This document shows positions 7,231-15,116 of a stretch of 29,813 nucleotides of DNA, piece by piece; the first letter of the stretch is position 1, and each line of letters starts with the position of its first letter. Below the pieces are notes generated by a model. It worked only from the letters and a program-made list of their open reading frames with translations. It did not search any database and had not been told where the DNA came from. Both the position numbers and the translations under genes were made by a program. The DNA lies in NCBI GenBank assembly GCA_031551725.1, contig JAVBNF010000062.1, forward strand, positions 1 to 29,813, in the 5' to 3' direction. Source of the stretch: JAVBNF01 sp031551725 (GTDB lineage: Bacteria > Bacteroidota > Bacteroidia > Bacteroidales > P3).

Positions 7231-8246
7231 ACAGTAACTTTCGCTCCATCAGCCAACTTGCTCATACCGGCAATAACTATTTCGTCTTTTTCATTAACAC
7301 CGGAAAGCACTTCGTAAATATTACCGCGGCGTTCGCCCAGTTGAACTTTTTTATACGAAACTGTTTGGTCTTGATTTACCACATATACATAGCGGTCGTT
7401 GGTTCCAACCTGTTTCACAATCGCTTTGTCGGAAACCACCAAACGATCTTTGGCGCCGAAGCTCAGCGTTACGCGCGCAAACATTCCCGGACGTACTTTC
7501 TTAGCTGTATTATCCAGCTTGATTTCGGTTGTAATTGTGTGAGTAAGGGCATCAACAGTAGGATAAATCAAATCGATTTTTCCGGAAAAATCTTGCCCCG
7601 GATATACATCCAAATTAATTTTGGCATTCATGCCGATTTTTAATTGCGGATAGAATTCTTCCGAAACATTAATTTTGATTTTGAGAGGATTGATTTGTTG
7701 CACTTGCAAAATCGGCTGGCCGCCGGTAACGTCGCCGTTATCGAAGAAGCGAGCTGTAACCACACCGTCGATAGGAGAGAGCAAGCGAGTATTGCGTTCC
7801 AAGGTAGCTACATTTTCGGTAGAAACATCCAACTGCACTTTCATTTGATCCAATTGTTGTTTGGATGCACCGCCGGTTTCATACAACGATTTTACGCGTT
7901 CGTATTCCACCTTCAAGTTTTCCAATTGTGCTTTCGCTTGAATATACGTTGTCGGTTCCATTGTAACCAACACTTGACCTTTGCGCACGGCGTCGCCCAC
8001 TTCCACCGAAATCTTGTCGATACGCATGGCGCTTTGGCTCGAGATCATGTTTTTTACAAAACTCTCAATATTTCCGGTGTACTCAAAAGTTTGATCTACC
8101 GATTTTTTTACAACCGCGTCTGTTTTTACTTGAACAGCGGCCTCTTCCGTGGTGCTGACTTTTGCGTTTGCAGATTTGTCTGATCCGCAGCTTGTTCCCA
8201 AAAGCACAACGGCCATCAAGGGAAGAAAAAATTTCATTGTTTTCAT
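7218..8246 (-). CDS. RND efflux periplasmic adaptor (membrane-fusion) lipoprotein
   Basis: A 342-residue HlyD/AcrA-type adaptor. The signal MKTMKFFLPLMAVVLLGTSC ends in a lipobox with Cys20, so it should be lipid-anchored. The half-motif of the lipoyl domain (SVEVGDAVRKGQVLVTM) is followed by a short alpha-helical hairpin (~105-150, with LYETGGASKQQLDQMK), the second lipoyl half (LSPIDGVVTARFFDNGDVTGGQPI), a beta-barrel region (INLDVYPGQDFSGKIDLIYP...VRPGMFARVTLSFG) and a membrane-proximal C-terminal domain. It links the RND pump to the TolC-like channel across the periplasm. Order in the cluster is tolC-like, adaptor, pump, with a 123-base spacer to the pump occupied by a repeat. The last three codons lie in that repeat. 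Confidence 0.93.
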   Translation of the reverse strand: MKTMKFFLPLMAVVLLGTSCGSDKSANAKVSTTEEAAVQVKTDAVVKKSVDQTFEYTGNIESFVKNMISSQSAMRIDKISVEVGDAVRKGQVLVTMEPTTYIQAKAQLENLKVEYERVKSLYETGGASKQQLDQMKVQLDVSTENVATLERNTRLLSPIDGVVTARFFDNGDVTGGQPILQVQQINPLKIKINVSEEFYPQLKIGMNAKINLDVYPGQDFSGKIDLIYPTVDALTHTITTEIKLDNTAKKVRPGMFARVTLSFGAKDRLVVSDKAIVKQVGTNDRYVYVVNQDQTVSYKKVQLGERRGNIYEVLSGVNEKDEIVIAGMSKLADGAKVTVIKN

Positions 8247-8254
8247 ATATTTTT

Positions 8255-8347
8255 TATCGTTTATCGTTTAATGTTTATCGTTTAAAGGTTTTTTGTTTAA
8301 AGTTCTGAACTTTCCAAACTTCCTAAACCTTTTAAACTTTTCAATCC
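8255..8347. repeat. Word repeat upstream of the adaptor gene; shares units with 9711 and 28234
   Basis: 8255-8288 reads TATCGTTTATCGTTTAATG and continues to TTTAAAGG; the same 34 bases recur at 9711-9744 with one mismatch. The rest contains the block GTTCTGAACTTTCC through CCTAAACC (8302-8329), which recurs with small changes at 28234-28262. The element fills the adaptor/TolC spacer. Confidence 0.75.
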
Positions 8348-8349
8348 AT

Positions 8350-9702
8350 TTATTCTACTCCTAACACCGCATCTTGCTCGCTCTTCGCTTCAAGATAGTT
8401 GAAAATAGCTTGGCTATATGCAAGTTTCGATTGTGTTAAAGCCAGTGAAGCCGTACGAAGTTCCAAACTGGTTCCCATGCCGGAATTATAACGGCCTTTG
8501 GAAATTTCGTATCCTTTTTCGGCAAGTTTAATACCTTCTTTGTTCGATTCCATTTGTTCAATGGCCTCTTTCATATTATTGTTAATACTTTCCAGTTGCA
8601 AATTTAAATTATGTTTGGTATAATCGCTTTGCAAATCGAGCATATTTTGACTCACTTTGATTTGATTTTCTTTGGTAACCTGCGTTAATCCGCTGAAGAT
8701 GGGAACTGACAATTGTGCACCTACAACAAAAGACGGTGTCCAATAAATTTCGGCAGGAATAATCATTTTTTGTCCTAAAAACGACATTTCTTTTTCGCTG
8801 TATGCTCCATTTGCATTGTAGTTGTAATTTGCAAAAGCCACTAACGATGGCATACGTGTAGTACGTTGCAATTGCAATTGTTTGTGCAGTTGATCCTTTT
8901 GAATATTCAATTGAATCAAAGTTGAGTTCTGGGACAAATCTGTTTGACCTTTAATCAAAGTGACATCATTTTCATAATCAGTAAGTTTTCCAACCAATTG
9001 GATGTCGGTATCCATACCGATGCTGAGGAGTACTTTTAAATACAATTTTGCTTGTTTGATGCCGGTTTCCGCTTGCACGAGGCTTGGAAGCAAATTGCGC
9101 ATTTGCACTTCGTTTGAAATTGCGTCGTATTCGGCGGCGGCGCCTAACTCGAACTTCTGTTTGGAGTTTTCGTAGTTTTCTTTGGCAATTTCGTAACCTT
9201 CTTTAATAGCAATATACGCTGCTTCGGCCAGCAAAACCGTGTAAAACGCTTGTTTGGTACTCGATTTCATGTCGATTTTCGACGAACGGGCTTTTTCGAT
9301 AGCCATATCCATTTCTAAATTCGACATTTGAGCCGTGCGAAACATGGCCGGAACCAACAACGGCAATGAAGCCGAGAGTCCCAGGGAAGCCTGCATGTCT
9401 TGTGTAGACGGCATCTTTTGTCCAAACATCATTGACTCTTGTTGCAAAATTTGCGTGTAACTTGCCGTTCCCGAAACAGTCGGGATGAAATTGTAGCGAG
9501 AGCCTTTTTTTACATACTCCACTCTTTTAATTTCCTGATCCGCAATTTTGACGGTCGGATTATCGTTTAGCGCCAACTCAACTGCTTGATCCAGCGTTAG
9601 CGTCAGAACACCGGATTTTGTAGCTGTAGTGTCTTGCGCTTTCGCGAAAGTGCTAACTGTCAGCAGCAATCCGATTCCAATCATTTTCACTTTTGTTCTC
9701 AT
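8350..9702 (-). CDS. TolC-family outer-membrane efflux protein
   Basis: A 450-residue TolC-type channel subunit. A cleavable signal peptide (MRTKVKMIGIGLLLTVSTFAKAQ) precedes two outer-membrane efflux repeats: LTLDQAVELALNDNPTVKIADQEIKR... and, in the second half, ...VGAQLSVPIFSGLTQVTKENQIK...YEISKGRYNSGMGTSLELRTASLALTQSKLAYSQAIFNYLEAKSEQDAVLG. The YNSGMGTSLEL segment is the usual final-helix motif. Trimers form an outer-membrane barrel with a periplasmic alpha tunnel serving the adjacent adaptor and RND pump. It lies 194 bases downstream of the TetR gene with no clear promoter between them, so co-transcription with tetR is plausible. Only its spacer repeats are unusual. Confidence 0.93.
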   Translation of the reverse strand: MRTKVKMIGIGLLLTVSTFAKAQDTTATKSGVLTLTLDQAVELALNDNPTVKIADQEIKRVEYVKKGSRYNFIPTVSGTASYTQILQQESMMFGQKMPSTQDMQASLGLSASLPLLVPAMFRTAQMSNLEMDMAIEKARSSKIDMKSSTKQAFYTVLLAEAAYIAIKEGYEIAKENYENSKQKFELGAAAEYDAISNEVQMRNLLPSLVQAETGIKQAKLYLKVLLSIGMDTDIQLVGKLTDYENDVTLIKGQTDLSQNSTLIQLNIQKDQLHKQLQLQRTTRMPSLVAFANYNYNANGAYSEKEMSFLGQKMIIPAEIYWTPSFVVGAQLSVPIFSGLTQVTKENQIKVSQNMLDLQSDYTKHNLNLQLESINNNMKEAIEQMESNKEGIKLAEKGYEISKGRYNSGMGTSLELRTASLALTQSKLAYSQAIFNYLEAKSEQDAVLGVE

Positions 9703-9710
9703 ATATATTC

Positions 9711-9744
9711 TATCGTTTATCGTTTAATGTTTAACGTTTAAAGG
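9711..9744. repeat. 34-bp unit repeated from 8255-8288
   Basis: Starts TATCGTTTATCGTTTAATG and ends CGTTTAAAGG, with one mismatch to 8255-8288. In each case the unit sits 8-10 bases upstream of an ATG of the efflux cluster (TolC-like at 9702, adaptor at 8246). The equivalent position could reflect shared regulation or simple repeat spread. Confidence 0.7.
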
Positions 9745-9896
9745 ATTTTAGGTATTCCCATTGCTATTTGTAAATTTACCTTTTCTTATAATTTCTCTAA
9801 ACTATTTTTTTTCTTTATCTATTTGTTTTTCAAATGAATTTCGTTTTTTTTCGATTAATATTTCTTCATTAACAATTAATAATTTACCATTAATAA

Positions 9897-10535
9897 TTAT
9901 TTGAGTTCGTACTCCATCCTCAACTTATCAATAATATTAATCCCTTTCTGTGTCGACAACCCTCTTAAATAGGTTACGAATACGCTGGAAAAAATATCCA
10001 TACCGGAGAATTCCATCGGAAAAAAATTGCGTTTCATCATCAACAACGACAGATGTTCAAATATTTTAAACGTTACTTCGGGATGTGTATCCTTTAATAT
10101 TAAACCGTCGTCGATAGCTTTCTGAAAATCGCGGACGTTTTCATCCATCATGGCTTTTTTGTTCGCTAAAAACGTTTTTTCGTACACTTCCGGAAAATAC
10201 TTTTCCACTTCCTGATAAAAATTCAAGTGAAGTTTCATTGCCATTTCCGATTGAGAAAAAACCTCCCGCAAAAAGTGTTCCAAAATGTTCGACGATTTAT
10301 TGTCATACATCTTCAACTTACGGCAATGATTTTCTTCCATCATTTGTAAGATGCATTTTTCCAGCAACTCTTGTTTGCTCGAAAAATTTTCGTACAACGT
10401 TCGTTTCGACATTCCCAAATCCGACGCAATATCATCCATCGTGATGGACCTACAGCCGTGATTGATAAAAATCTCGGTAGCACTTATAATGATTTTTTGT
10501 TGCGTTTGTGTTAATTCCATTTTACATAAATTCAA
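9897..10535 (-). CDS. TetR/AcrR-family transcriptional regulator of the efflux cluster
   Basis: A 212-residue regulator with an N-terminal TetR helix-turn-helix (~10-56): TQQKIIISATEIFINHGCRSITMDDIASDLGMSKRTLYENFSSKQELLEKCI. The C-terminal helical ligand and dimer domain (~60-205) has no recognisable specificity. The listed start gives MNLCKMELTQTQQ; Met6 (ATG at 10520) matches the usual start of such proteins better and may be the real one. It is the first gene of the minus-strand efflux cluster, so local repression of itself and the pump, relieved by a substrate, is the likely role. A promoter and a 10-bp inverted repeat lie upstream. Confidence 0.9.
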   Translation of the reverse strand: MNLCKMELTQTQQKIIISATEIFINHGCRSITMDDIASDLGMSKRTLYENFSSKQELLEKCILQMMEENHCRKLKMYDNKSSNILEHFLREVFSQSEMAMKLHLNFYQEVEKYFPEVYEKTFLANKKAMMDENVRDFQKAIDDGLILKDTHPEVTFKIFEHLSLLMMKRNFFPMEFSGMDIFSSVFVTYLRGLSTQKGINIIDKLRMEYELK

Positions 10536-10565
10536 GATTAAAAAATAATTAAATATTGATAATCA

Positions 10566-10625
10566 CAATTTTAGACTTATTTCGCTTGTGAAAACTCGTT
10601 TTGTTTTTTCGGTTTTCTAAAATTG
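10566..10625. promoter_or_regulatory. Inverted repeat at the tetR transcription start, possible operator
   Basis: CAATTTTAGA (10566-10575) and TCTAAAATTG (10616-10625) are perfect 10-base inverted copies 40 bases apart. The right copy coincides with the predicted start site of the tetR promoter. This suits binding by two TetR dimers or a loop, but the long spacing is unlike a classical single TetR operator. Confidence 0.4.
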
Positions 10626-10629
10626 AGTG

Positions 10630-10660
10630 CAAAGATACAACAAAAAACTGAAAAAACAAT
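10630..10660 (-). promoter_or_regulatory. Promoter of the TetR gene
   Basis: On the minus strand ATTG (10660-10657), 19 bases, then TATCTTTG (10637-10630) match the Bacteroidota -33 (TTG) and -7 (TAnnTTTG) boxes. Transcription should begin near 10625, leaving ~90-105 bases of leader. Confidence 0.7.
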
Positions 10661-10751
10661 AAAAGTTTTCAAAATTTTATAAAAATGGATTTAAATATGT
10701 CCACAAGTGTTTTTTTTGTTTTAATTATTATGCAAAAATGCGTAATGCTTT

Positions 10752-10783
10752 TTTGCGTAATATGAAAAAAAGTATTATCTTTG
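10752..10783 (+). promoter_or_regulatory. Promoter of the AAA ATPase gene, which sets its start codon
   Basis: TTTG (10752-10755), 20 bases, then TATCTTTG (10776-10783). Transcription would start near 10788. The in-frame ATGs at 10738 and 10762 lie upstream of or inside the promoter, so the ATG at 10801 must be the start. Confidence 0.75.
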
Positions 10784-10800
10784 TAAAAAAAACGAGAGCT

Positions 10801-11916
10801 ATGAATCCTTTTAGTTATGGTAACATTGTCAAAGGCAAGCATTTTTACGATCGGAAAGATGAATGCGAACGCATTGTGCAAACGCTGTCAGGCGGTAATA
10901 ATTTAGTGTTGTATGCACCTCGTAGGTTCGGGAAAACTTCCTTGGTGTTTAAGGCAATGGAACAGCTTGATAAAATGGGTTTTACATGTATTTATTTTGA
11001 TTTTATGCCTGTTTTTTCCGAAGAATCGTTTGTGCGTTTATACACCAAAGCGATTTCTGAAAAGCAGCGGAATCTGGAGCGTTTTACACAGCAATTTACC
11101 TCGGCGGTAAAGAAAATCCGACCGGTATTGAGTTTTGATCATTTGGGAAATCCCGAAATTTCGATTGACTTTGCGAATGGCACCATTGACGAAACCGTTA
11201 TTTCCCAAGTGCTCGATTTGCCCGAAGAATTAGCAGAGAAGAACAAGCGGATTTTAATTTTTTTTGATGAATTTCAGGAGATCGAACGATTTGACAAGAT
11301 TAATTTCGAAGGCTTGTTGAGAAGTAAAATACAACAGCAAAATAATATCAATTATTTGTTTTTTGGGAGTAAAACGCATCTGATCAAGCAGATGTTTAAT
11401 AGTAAAAAACGTGCTTTCTATAATGCGGCCTCCCAAATGAGCATCGGACGCCTGCCGATACCGGATACGATTGATTTTTTGAAAAAGAATTTTGCTCAAT
11501 CAGGGATGGATATTGATATGGAAACGGCTAATTATCTCATTGATACCGCAGGAAATATTCCCCACTACATACAACTTCTGGCTGCCGAATGCTGGCAGTA
11601 TTTGGTTGCTACGCAAACCGAAATTACCCGCGAAGTCATTGATATTTGCGCCTCGCATATTTTAGTTTTAAAGTACGATTATTATATGGAAGTATACGAA
11701 CATCTTTCGCAAAGTCAAAGGCAGTTATTAAAAGCATTGACTGTCAGTGGGAAAAATATATTTTCCATAAACTATATTAAGGAACACCGACTTCCGGCTC
11801 CATCGACCTTGCAACGTGCTGTGAAAGGCTTGATTAACAATGGTGTCATCGAAAAAGTGAAAACAGAATATTTTATTGCCGATCCATTTTTCTATCGCTT
11901 TGTATCTGAAAATTAA
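10801..11916 (+). CDS. AAA-family ATP-binding protein with C-terminal winged helix (archaeal-type ATPase)
   Basis: A 371-residue protein from the ATG at 10801 (MNPFSYGNIVKGKHFYDRKDE). The nearby promoter rules out the longer frame from 10738. It begins with the FYDR motif common to this ATPase family, then Walker A APRRFGKTS (residues 39-47) and Walker B ILIFFDEFQEI (151-161). A sensor-like strand follows (NNINYLFFGSKTHLI). The C-terminal ~80 residues (SGKNIFSINYIKEHRLPAPSTLQRAVKGLINNGVIEKV) look like a winged helix. Such stand-alone STAND/MNS-like ATPases are common in Bacteroidota and archaea; their role is unknown. It is monocistronic and followed by tRNA-Glu. The AT-rich sequence suggests an accessory gene, but nothing proves transfer. 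Confidence 0.8.
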   Translation: MNPFSYGNIVKGKHFYDRKDECERIVQTLSGGNNLVLYAPRRFGKTSLVFKAMEQLDKMGFTCIYFDFMPVFSEESFVRLYTKAISEKQRNLERFTQQFTSAVKKIRPVLSFDHLGNPEISIDFANGTIDETVISQVLDLPEELAEKNKRILIFFDEFQEIERFDKINFEGLLRSKIQQQNNINYLFFGSKTHLIKQMFNSKKRAFYNAASQMSIGRLPIPDTIDFLKKNFAQSGMDIDMETANYLIDTAGNIPHYIQLLAAECWQYLVATQTEITREVIDICASHILVLKYDYYMEVYEHLSQSQRQLLKALTVSGKNIFSINYIKEHRLPAPSTLQRAVKGLINNGVIEKVKTEYFIADPFFYRFVSEN

Positions 11917-11966
11917 TGACAAAAGATGTTTTTTGAAAAAAAATAAACAAAAATTTGTGAAAAAAA

Positions 11967-11997
11967 TTTGTTTATTCAAAAAAAAGTTGTAATTTTG
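11967..11997 (+). promoter_or_regulatory. Promoter of the tRNA-Glu-rpsT unit
   Basis: TTTG (11967-11970), 19 bases, then TAATTTTG (11990-11997), a canonical Bacteroidota promoter. The predicted start site is ~12001-12004, immediately at the hairpin of 12003-12028. Confidence 0.8.
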
Positions 11998-12002
11998 CAC
12001 TC

Positions 12003-12028
12003 CCAAAATCACCGAAAGGTAGTTTTGG
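12003..12028 (+). other. GNRA-capped hairpin at the 5' end of the tRNA-Glu transcript
   Basis: CCAAAA (12003-12008) pairs with TTTTGG (12023-12028), and ACC (12011-12013) pairs with GGT (12018-12020) around a GAAA tetraloop, with a TC/AG internal loop. No U-tract follows, so it is not a terminator. It lies at the predicted transcript start and 13 bases before the tRNA; it may guide processing or protect the 5' end. Confidence 0.55.
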
Positions 12029-12041
12029 AAAGAAATAAAAC

Positions 12042-12116
12042 GGTCCGTTCGTCTAGCCGGCCTAGGACATCAGGTTTTCATCCTGAAGATCAGGGGTTCG
12101 AATCCCCTACGGACTA
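12042..12116 (+). tRNA. tRNA-Glu (anticodon TTC)
   Basis: A complete cloverleaf is visible. The acceptor stem is GGTCCGT (12042-12048) with ACGGACT (12109-12115). The anticodon stem is TCAGG/CCTGA around the loop TTTTCAT, giving anticodon TTC at 12077-12079. The T arm is AGGGG-TTCGAAT-CCCCT. The discriminator is A12116 and CCA is not encoded, so the CCA-adding enzyme is needed (a candidate is at 15317). It is transcribed with rpsT, 24 bases downstream. Confidence 0.95.
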
Positions 12117-12140
12117 CTAAATTTGTTAAGATAAAAAAAC

Positions 12141-12395
12141 ATGGCAAATCACAAATCGTCAATCAAACGTATTCGTTCGAACGAAAGAAAAAAATTAATG
12201 AACCGTTATTACGCTAAAACAATGCGTAATGCATTAAAATCTTTCCGCGCTTTAGCTACTAAAAAAGAAGCTGAAGAAGGATTACCTAAAATGGTTTCAA
12301 TGATCGACCGTTTGGCTAAAAGAAATGTTATCCACAAAAACAAAGCCGGTAACTTGAAAAGTGGCTTGATGGTTAACATGAATAAAATGGCATAA
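12141..12395 (+). CDS. rpsT: 30S ribosomal protein S20
   Basis: An 84-residue basic protein: MANHKSSIKRIRSNERKKLMNRYYAKTMRNALKSFRAL...RNVIHKNKAGNLKSGLMVNMNKMA. It matches bS20 in length and in the N-terminal and C-terminal signatures (S-x-x-KRIR, HKNKA...K). It binds 16S rRNA in early assembly of the small subunit. It follows tRNA-Glu in the same transcript and ends at a strong intrinsic terminator. The ATG at 12141 follows an A-rich leader, as usual in this phylum. Confidence 0.97.
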   Translation: MANHKSSIKRIRSNERKKLMNRYYAKTMRNALKSFRALATKKEAEEGLPKMVSMIDRLAKRNVIHKNKAGNLKSGLMVNMNKMA

Positions 12396-12417
12396 GTTTA
12401 AACTTAATTCATAAAGT

Positions 12418-12450
12418 AAACCTTTCCGATTTCGGGAAGGTTTTTTTTTG
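12418..12450 (+). terminator. Intrinsic terminator of rpsT
   Basis: AACCTTTCC (12419-12427) pairs with GGGAAGGTT (12434-12442, one G-U pair) around a 6-base loop, followed by a run of nine T. It is placed 24 bases after the rpsT stop. Confidence 0.93.
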
Positions 12451-12473
12451 CCGTTTTCATAAAAAATAGAAAA

Positions 12474-14603
12474 ATGAATGTATACGCAAAACAAATTGCG
12501 GAGATTTTAAAACTTTCCGTATCACAAGTAGATAAAACTTTGACATTGTTGGCCGATGGAGCTACCATTCCTTTCATTTCCCGCTATCGTAAAGAAGCCA
12601 CCGGAAGCCTCGATGAAGTTCAAATTACCGATATTCGCGACAAGCATAAACAATTATTCGAACTTGATAAACGTAAGGAAGCTGTTATCGAAAGCATTCG
12701 GGAACAAGAAAAACTTACGCCCGATTTGGAACAACGTATTCTGAAAGCGTCCAACATGGCGGAAGTAGAGGATATTTATTTGCCGTACAAGCCCAAACGC
12801 AAAACCCGCGCTACCATTGCCGTTGCGAAAGGTTTAGAGCCTTTGGCAAAATGGTTGTTTGATCAAAATAACGGCAGTATCGAACAACAGGCCGAGCGTT
12901 TTATTTCCAAAGAAAAACAAGTAGAAACGATTGAAGATGCTTTATCCGGCGCTCGCGATATTATGGCCGAATGGGTGAATGAACATGCGGTTGCGCGTGC
13001 ACAAATTCGCCGGTTGTTCAATATGGAAGCGGTAATTTATTCCAAGCCGGCCAAAGGGAAAGAGGAAGAAGCGCAGAATTATTCGGCTTATTTCGATATT
13101 CAGGAAAACTTTATGAAAGCGCCTTCGCACCGCGTTTTGGCCATGCTGCGCGGCGAAAACGAAGGACTTTTGAGCCTAAAAATTATGCCCGACGAAGAAA
13201 AAGCGGTGGAAATTTTAGAGAAACTTTTTGTAAAAAACCGCAATGAAAGCGCCGGACAGCTTAAGATGGCGATTAAAGATTCTTACAAACGCTTGTTGCA
13301 ATCGTCCATCGAAACCGAAATTCGCGATTTGGCTAAAGAAAAAGCAGACAAGGAAGCCATTCGGGTGTTTGCTGAAAACCTGCGCCAATTGCTGCTTGCG
13401 TCACCATTAGGTCCCAAAAATGTGTTGGCGATTGATCCCGGGTTTCGTACAGGCTGTAAGGTGGTTTGTTTGGACAAACAAGGCAATTTGTTGCACAATG
13501 AAACGATTTATCCGCATCCGCCGCAACGGGAGGAGAGTTCAGCGAAAGCGAAAATTGCACAATTGGTGGAAGCGTACAAAATAGAGGCTATTGCCATTGG
13601 GAATGGCACTGCCGGACGGGAAACAGAAACGTTGATTCGTAAAATTCCATTCAAGAAAGATTTGATTGCCCTTATGGTTAATGAAAGCGGCGCATCGGTT
13701 TATTCGGCATCTTCGGTAGCTCGTGCGGAATTTCCCGATTATGATGTCACGGTTCGCGGCGCCGTTTCGATCGGTCGTCGATTGATGGATCCGTTGGCGG
13801 AATTGGTGAAAATCGACCCGAAATCCATTGGCGTTGGGCAGTATCAGCACGATGTCAATCAAACCAAACTCAAAGAATCGCTCGAAGATGTGGTGGTGAG
13901 TTGTGTGAATAATGTGGGTGTGAATGTGAATGTTGCGAGTAAGGAACTGCTTTCGTATGTGTCGGGAGTGGGAGAAACACTGGCGCAGAACGTAATTGAA
14001 TACCGCAAGAAAAACGGTGCTTTCACTTCGCGTAAAGCATTGAAAGAAGTGACACGTTTTGGTCCGAAAGCCTTTGAACAAGCCGCTGGATTTTTACGCA
14101 TTCCCGATGCGGAAAATCCGCTAGACCGTAGTGCTGTCCACCCGGAAAGCTATGCCGTTGTTGAGCAAATGGCTAAAAGTTTGAAATGTTCTGTTGCCGA
14201 TTTGATGGCAAACAAAGAACTGCGCGATAAAATTAATCTGCAAATGTTCGTTACCGAAAAAGTCGGACTGCCGACATTGACGGATATTATGAAAGAACTC
14301 GACAAACCCGGTCGCGATCCGCGAACGAAGTTTGAAGTGTTTGAATTCGATAAAAGCATCAATAAAATTGAAGATTTGGTTTGTGGAAGCGTGGTCCCCG
14401 GCATTGTGACCAACATCACGGCTTTCGGTGCATTTGTGGATATCGGGGTGCATCAAGACGGGCTTGTGCACGTGAGCCAGATGGCCGATCGTTTTGTTTC
14501 CGATCCGAATGAAGTGGTGAAATTAAATCAAAAAGTACAAGTCCGCGTTCTGGAAGTGGACATTCCGCGCAAGCGGATTTCGCTTTCCATGCGAGGGGTA
14601 TAA
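12474..14603 (+). CDS. tex: Tex-family RNA-binding transcription accessory protein
   Basis: A 709-residue protein of the Tex/Spt6-like family. The N-terminal helical part contains LLADGATIPFISRYRKEATGSLDEVQI, the family signature. A YqgF/RNase H-like domain begins at VLAIDPGFRTGCKVVCLD (~320-460). Helix-hairpin-helix elements (YVSGVGETLAQNVIEYRKKNGAFTSRKAL, ~485-560) come next, and a C-terminal S1 domain (GSVVPGIVTNITAFGAFVDIG...KRISLSMRGV, ~635-708) closes the protein. The family binds nucleic acid and influences transcription elongation. It stands alone behind the rpsT terminator and converges on mscL with only 8 bases between stops. Confidence 0.95.
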   Translation: MNVYAKQIAEILKLSVSQVDKTLTLLADGATIPFISRYRKEATGSLDEVQITDIRDKHKQLFELDKRKEAVIESIREQEKLTPDLEQRILKASNMAEVEDIYLPYKPKRKTRATIAVAKGLEPLAKWLFDQNNGSIEQQAERFISKEKQVETIEDALSGARDIMAEWVNEHAVARAQIRRLFNMEAVIYSKPAKGKEEEAQNYSAYFDIQENFMKAPSHRVLAMLRGENEGLLSLKIMPDEEKAVEILEKLFVKNRNESAGQLKMAIKDSYKRLLQSSIETEIRDLAKEKADKEAIRVFAENLRQLLLASPLGPKNVLAIDPGFRTGCKVVCLDKQGNLLHNETIYPHPPQREESSAKAKIAQLVEAYKIEAIAIGNGTAGRETETLIRKIPFKKDLIALMVNESGASVYSASSVARAEFPDYDVTVRGAVSIGRRLMDPLAELVKIDPKSIGVGQYQHDVNQTKLKESLEDVVVSCVNNVGVNVNVASKELLSYVSGVGETLAQNVIEYRKKNGAFTSRKALKEVTRFGPKAFEQAAGFLRIPDAENPLDRSAVHPESYAVVEQMAKSLKCSVADLMANKELRDKINLQMFVTEKVGLPTLTDIMKELDKPGRDPRTKFEVFEFDKSINKIEDLVCGSVVPGIVTNITAFGAFVDIGVHQDGLVHVSQMADRFVSDPNEVVKLNQKVQVRVLEVDIPRKRISLSMRGV

Positions 14604-14611
14604 ATTCTCAT

Positions 14612-15046
14612 TTAATTCTTTTTTTCTTTCAATAAATCGCGAATTTCCGTGAGAAGTTGTTCTTCTTTGGATGGTCCGGCGGGAGTTGCAGGCTCTTCTT
14701 GTTTTTTATTGAGTTTGTTGAGCGTTTTGATGAACATGAAAATCGCAAAAGCGACAATCACAAAATCGAAAATTACTTGAACAACATTTCCAATTCCCAA
14801 TGTTAATGCGGGTTTTATAATAACACCGGCAGCATCGAGTTCGGCGGTGCGAAGGGTGAGTTTGATATCTGTAAAATTGACGCCGTTAGTAAGCAATCCG
14901 ATTAACGGCATAAAAATATCGCCCACCAAAGATGAAACGATTTTTCCAAAAGCGCCCCCAATTACAACCCCTACGGCCAAATCAATCACATTGCCACGCA
15001 TGGCAAACTGCTTGAATTCTTGAAGGAAATTTATTTTCATAATCAT
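14612..15046 (-). CDS. mscL: Large-conductance mechanosensitive channel
   Basis: A 144-residue MscL: MKINFLQEFKQFAMRGNVIDLAVGVVIGGAFGKIVSSLVGDIFMPLIG (amphipathic N-helix and TM1 lining the pore), a periplasmic loop, TM2 (GNVVQVIFDFVIVAFAIFMFIK) and a charged C-terminal helix (SKEEQLLTEIRDLLKEKKN). The homopentamer opens under membrane tension to relieve osmotic downshock. The first ATG (15046) gives MIMKINF; the second (15040) gives the usual MKINF start. A TATCTTTG -7 box (15064-15057, minus strand) lies only ~11 bases upstream, so the leader is extremely short and the second ATG is favoured. Confidence 0.95.
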   Translation of the reverse strand: MIMKINFLQEFKQFAMRGNVIDLAVGVVIGGAFGKIVSSLVGDIFMPLIGLLTNGVNFTDIKLTLRTAELDAAGVIIKPALTLGIGNVVQVIFDFVIVAFAIFMFIKTLNKLNKKQEEPATPAGPSKEEQLLTEIRDLLKEKKN

Positions 15047-15056
15047 TATTTTTTTG

Positions 15057-15064
15057 CAAAGATA
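15057..15064 (-). promoter_or_regulatory. -7 promoter box of mscL
   Basis: TATCTTTG on the minus strand. I see no good -33 TTTG at the expected distance. Start would be near 15052, six bases before the first ATG. Confidence 0.5.
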
Positions 15065-15116
15065 GTAAAATAATTTTCGGATTTCTGAAGATTTAACAAA
15101 TTTCTAATATTTATTA

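Noticed and set aside
10738..10800. Upstream start adding 21 residues to the AAA ATPase
   Set aside because: The promoter (10752-10783) overlaps this stretch, and family members begin near MNPF, so 10801 is preferred.
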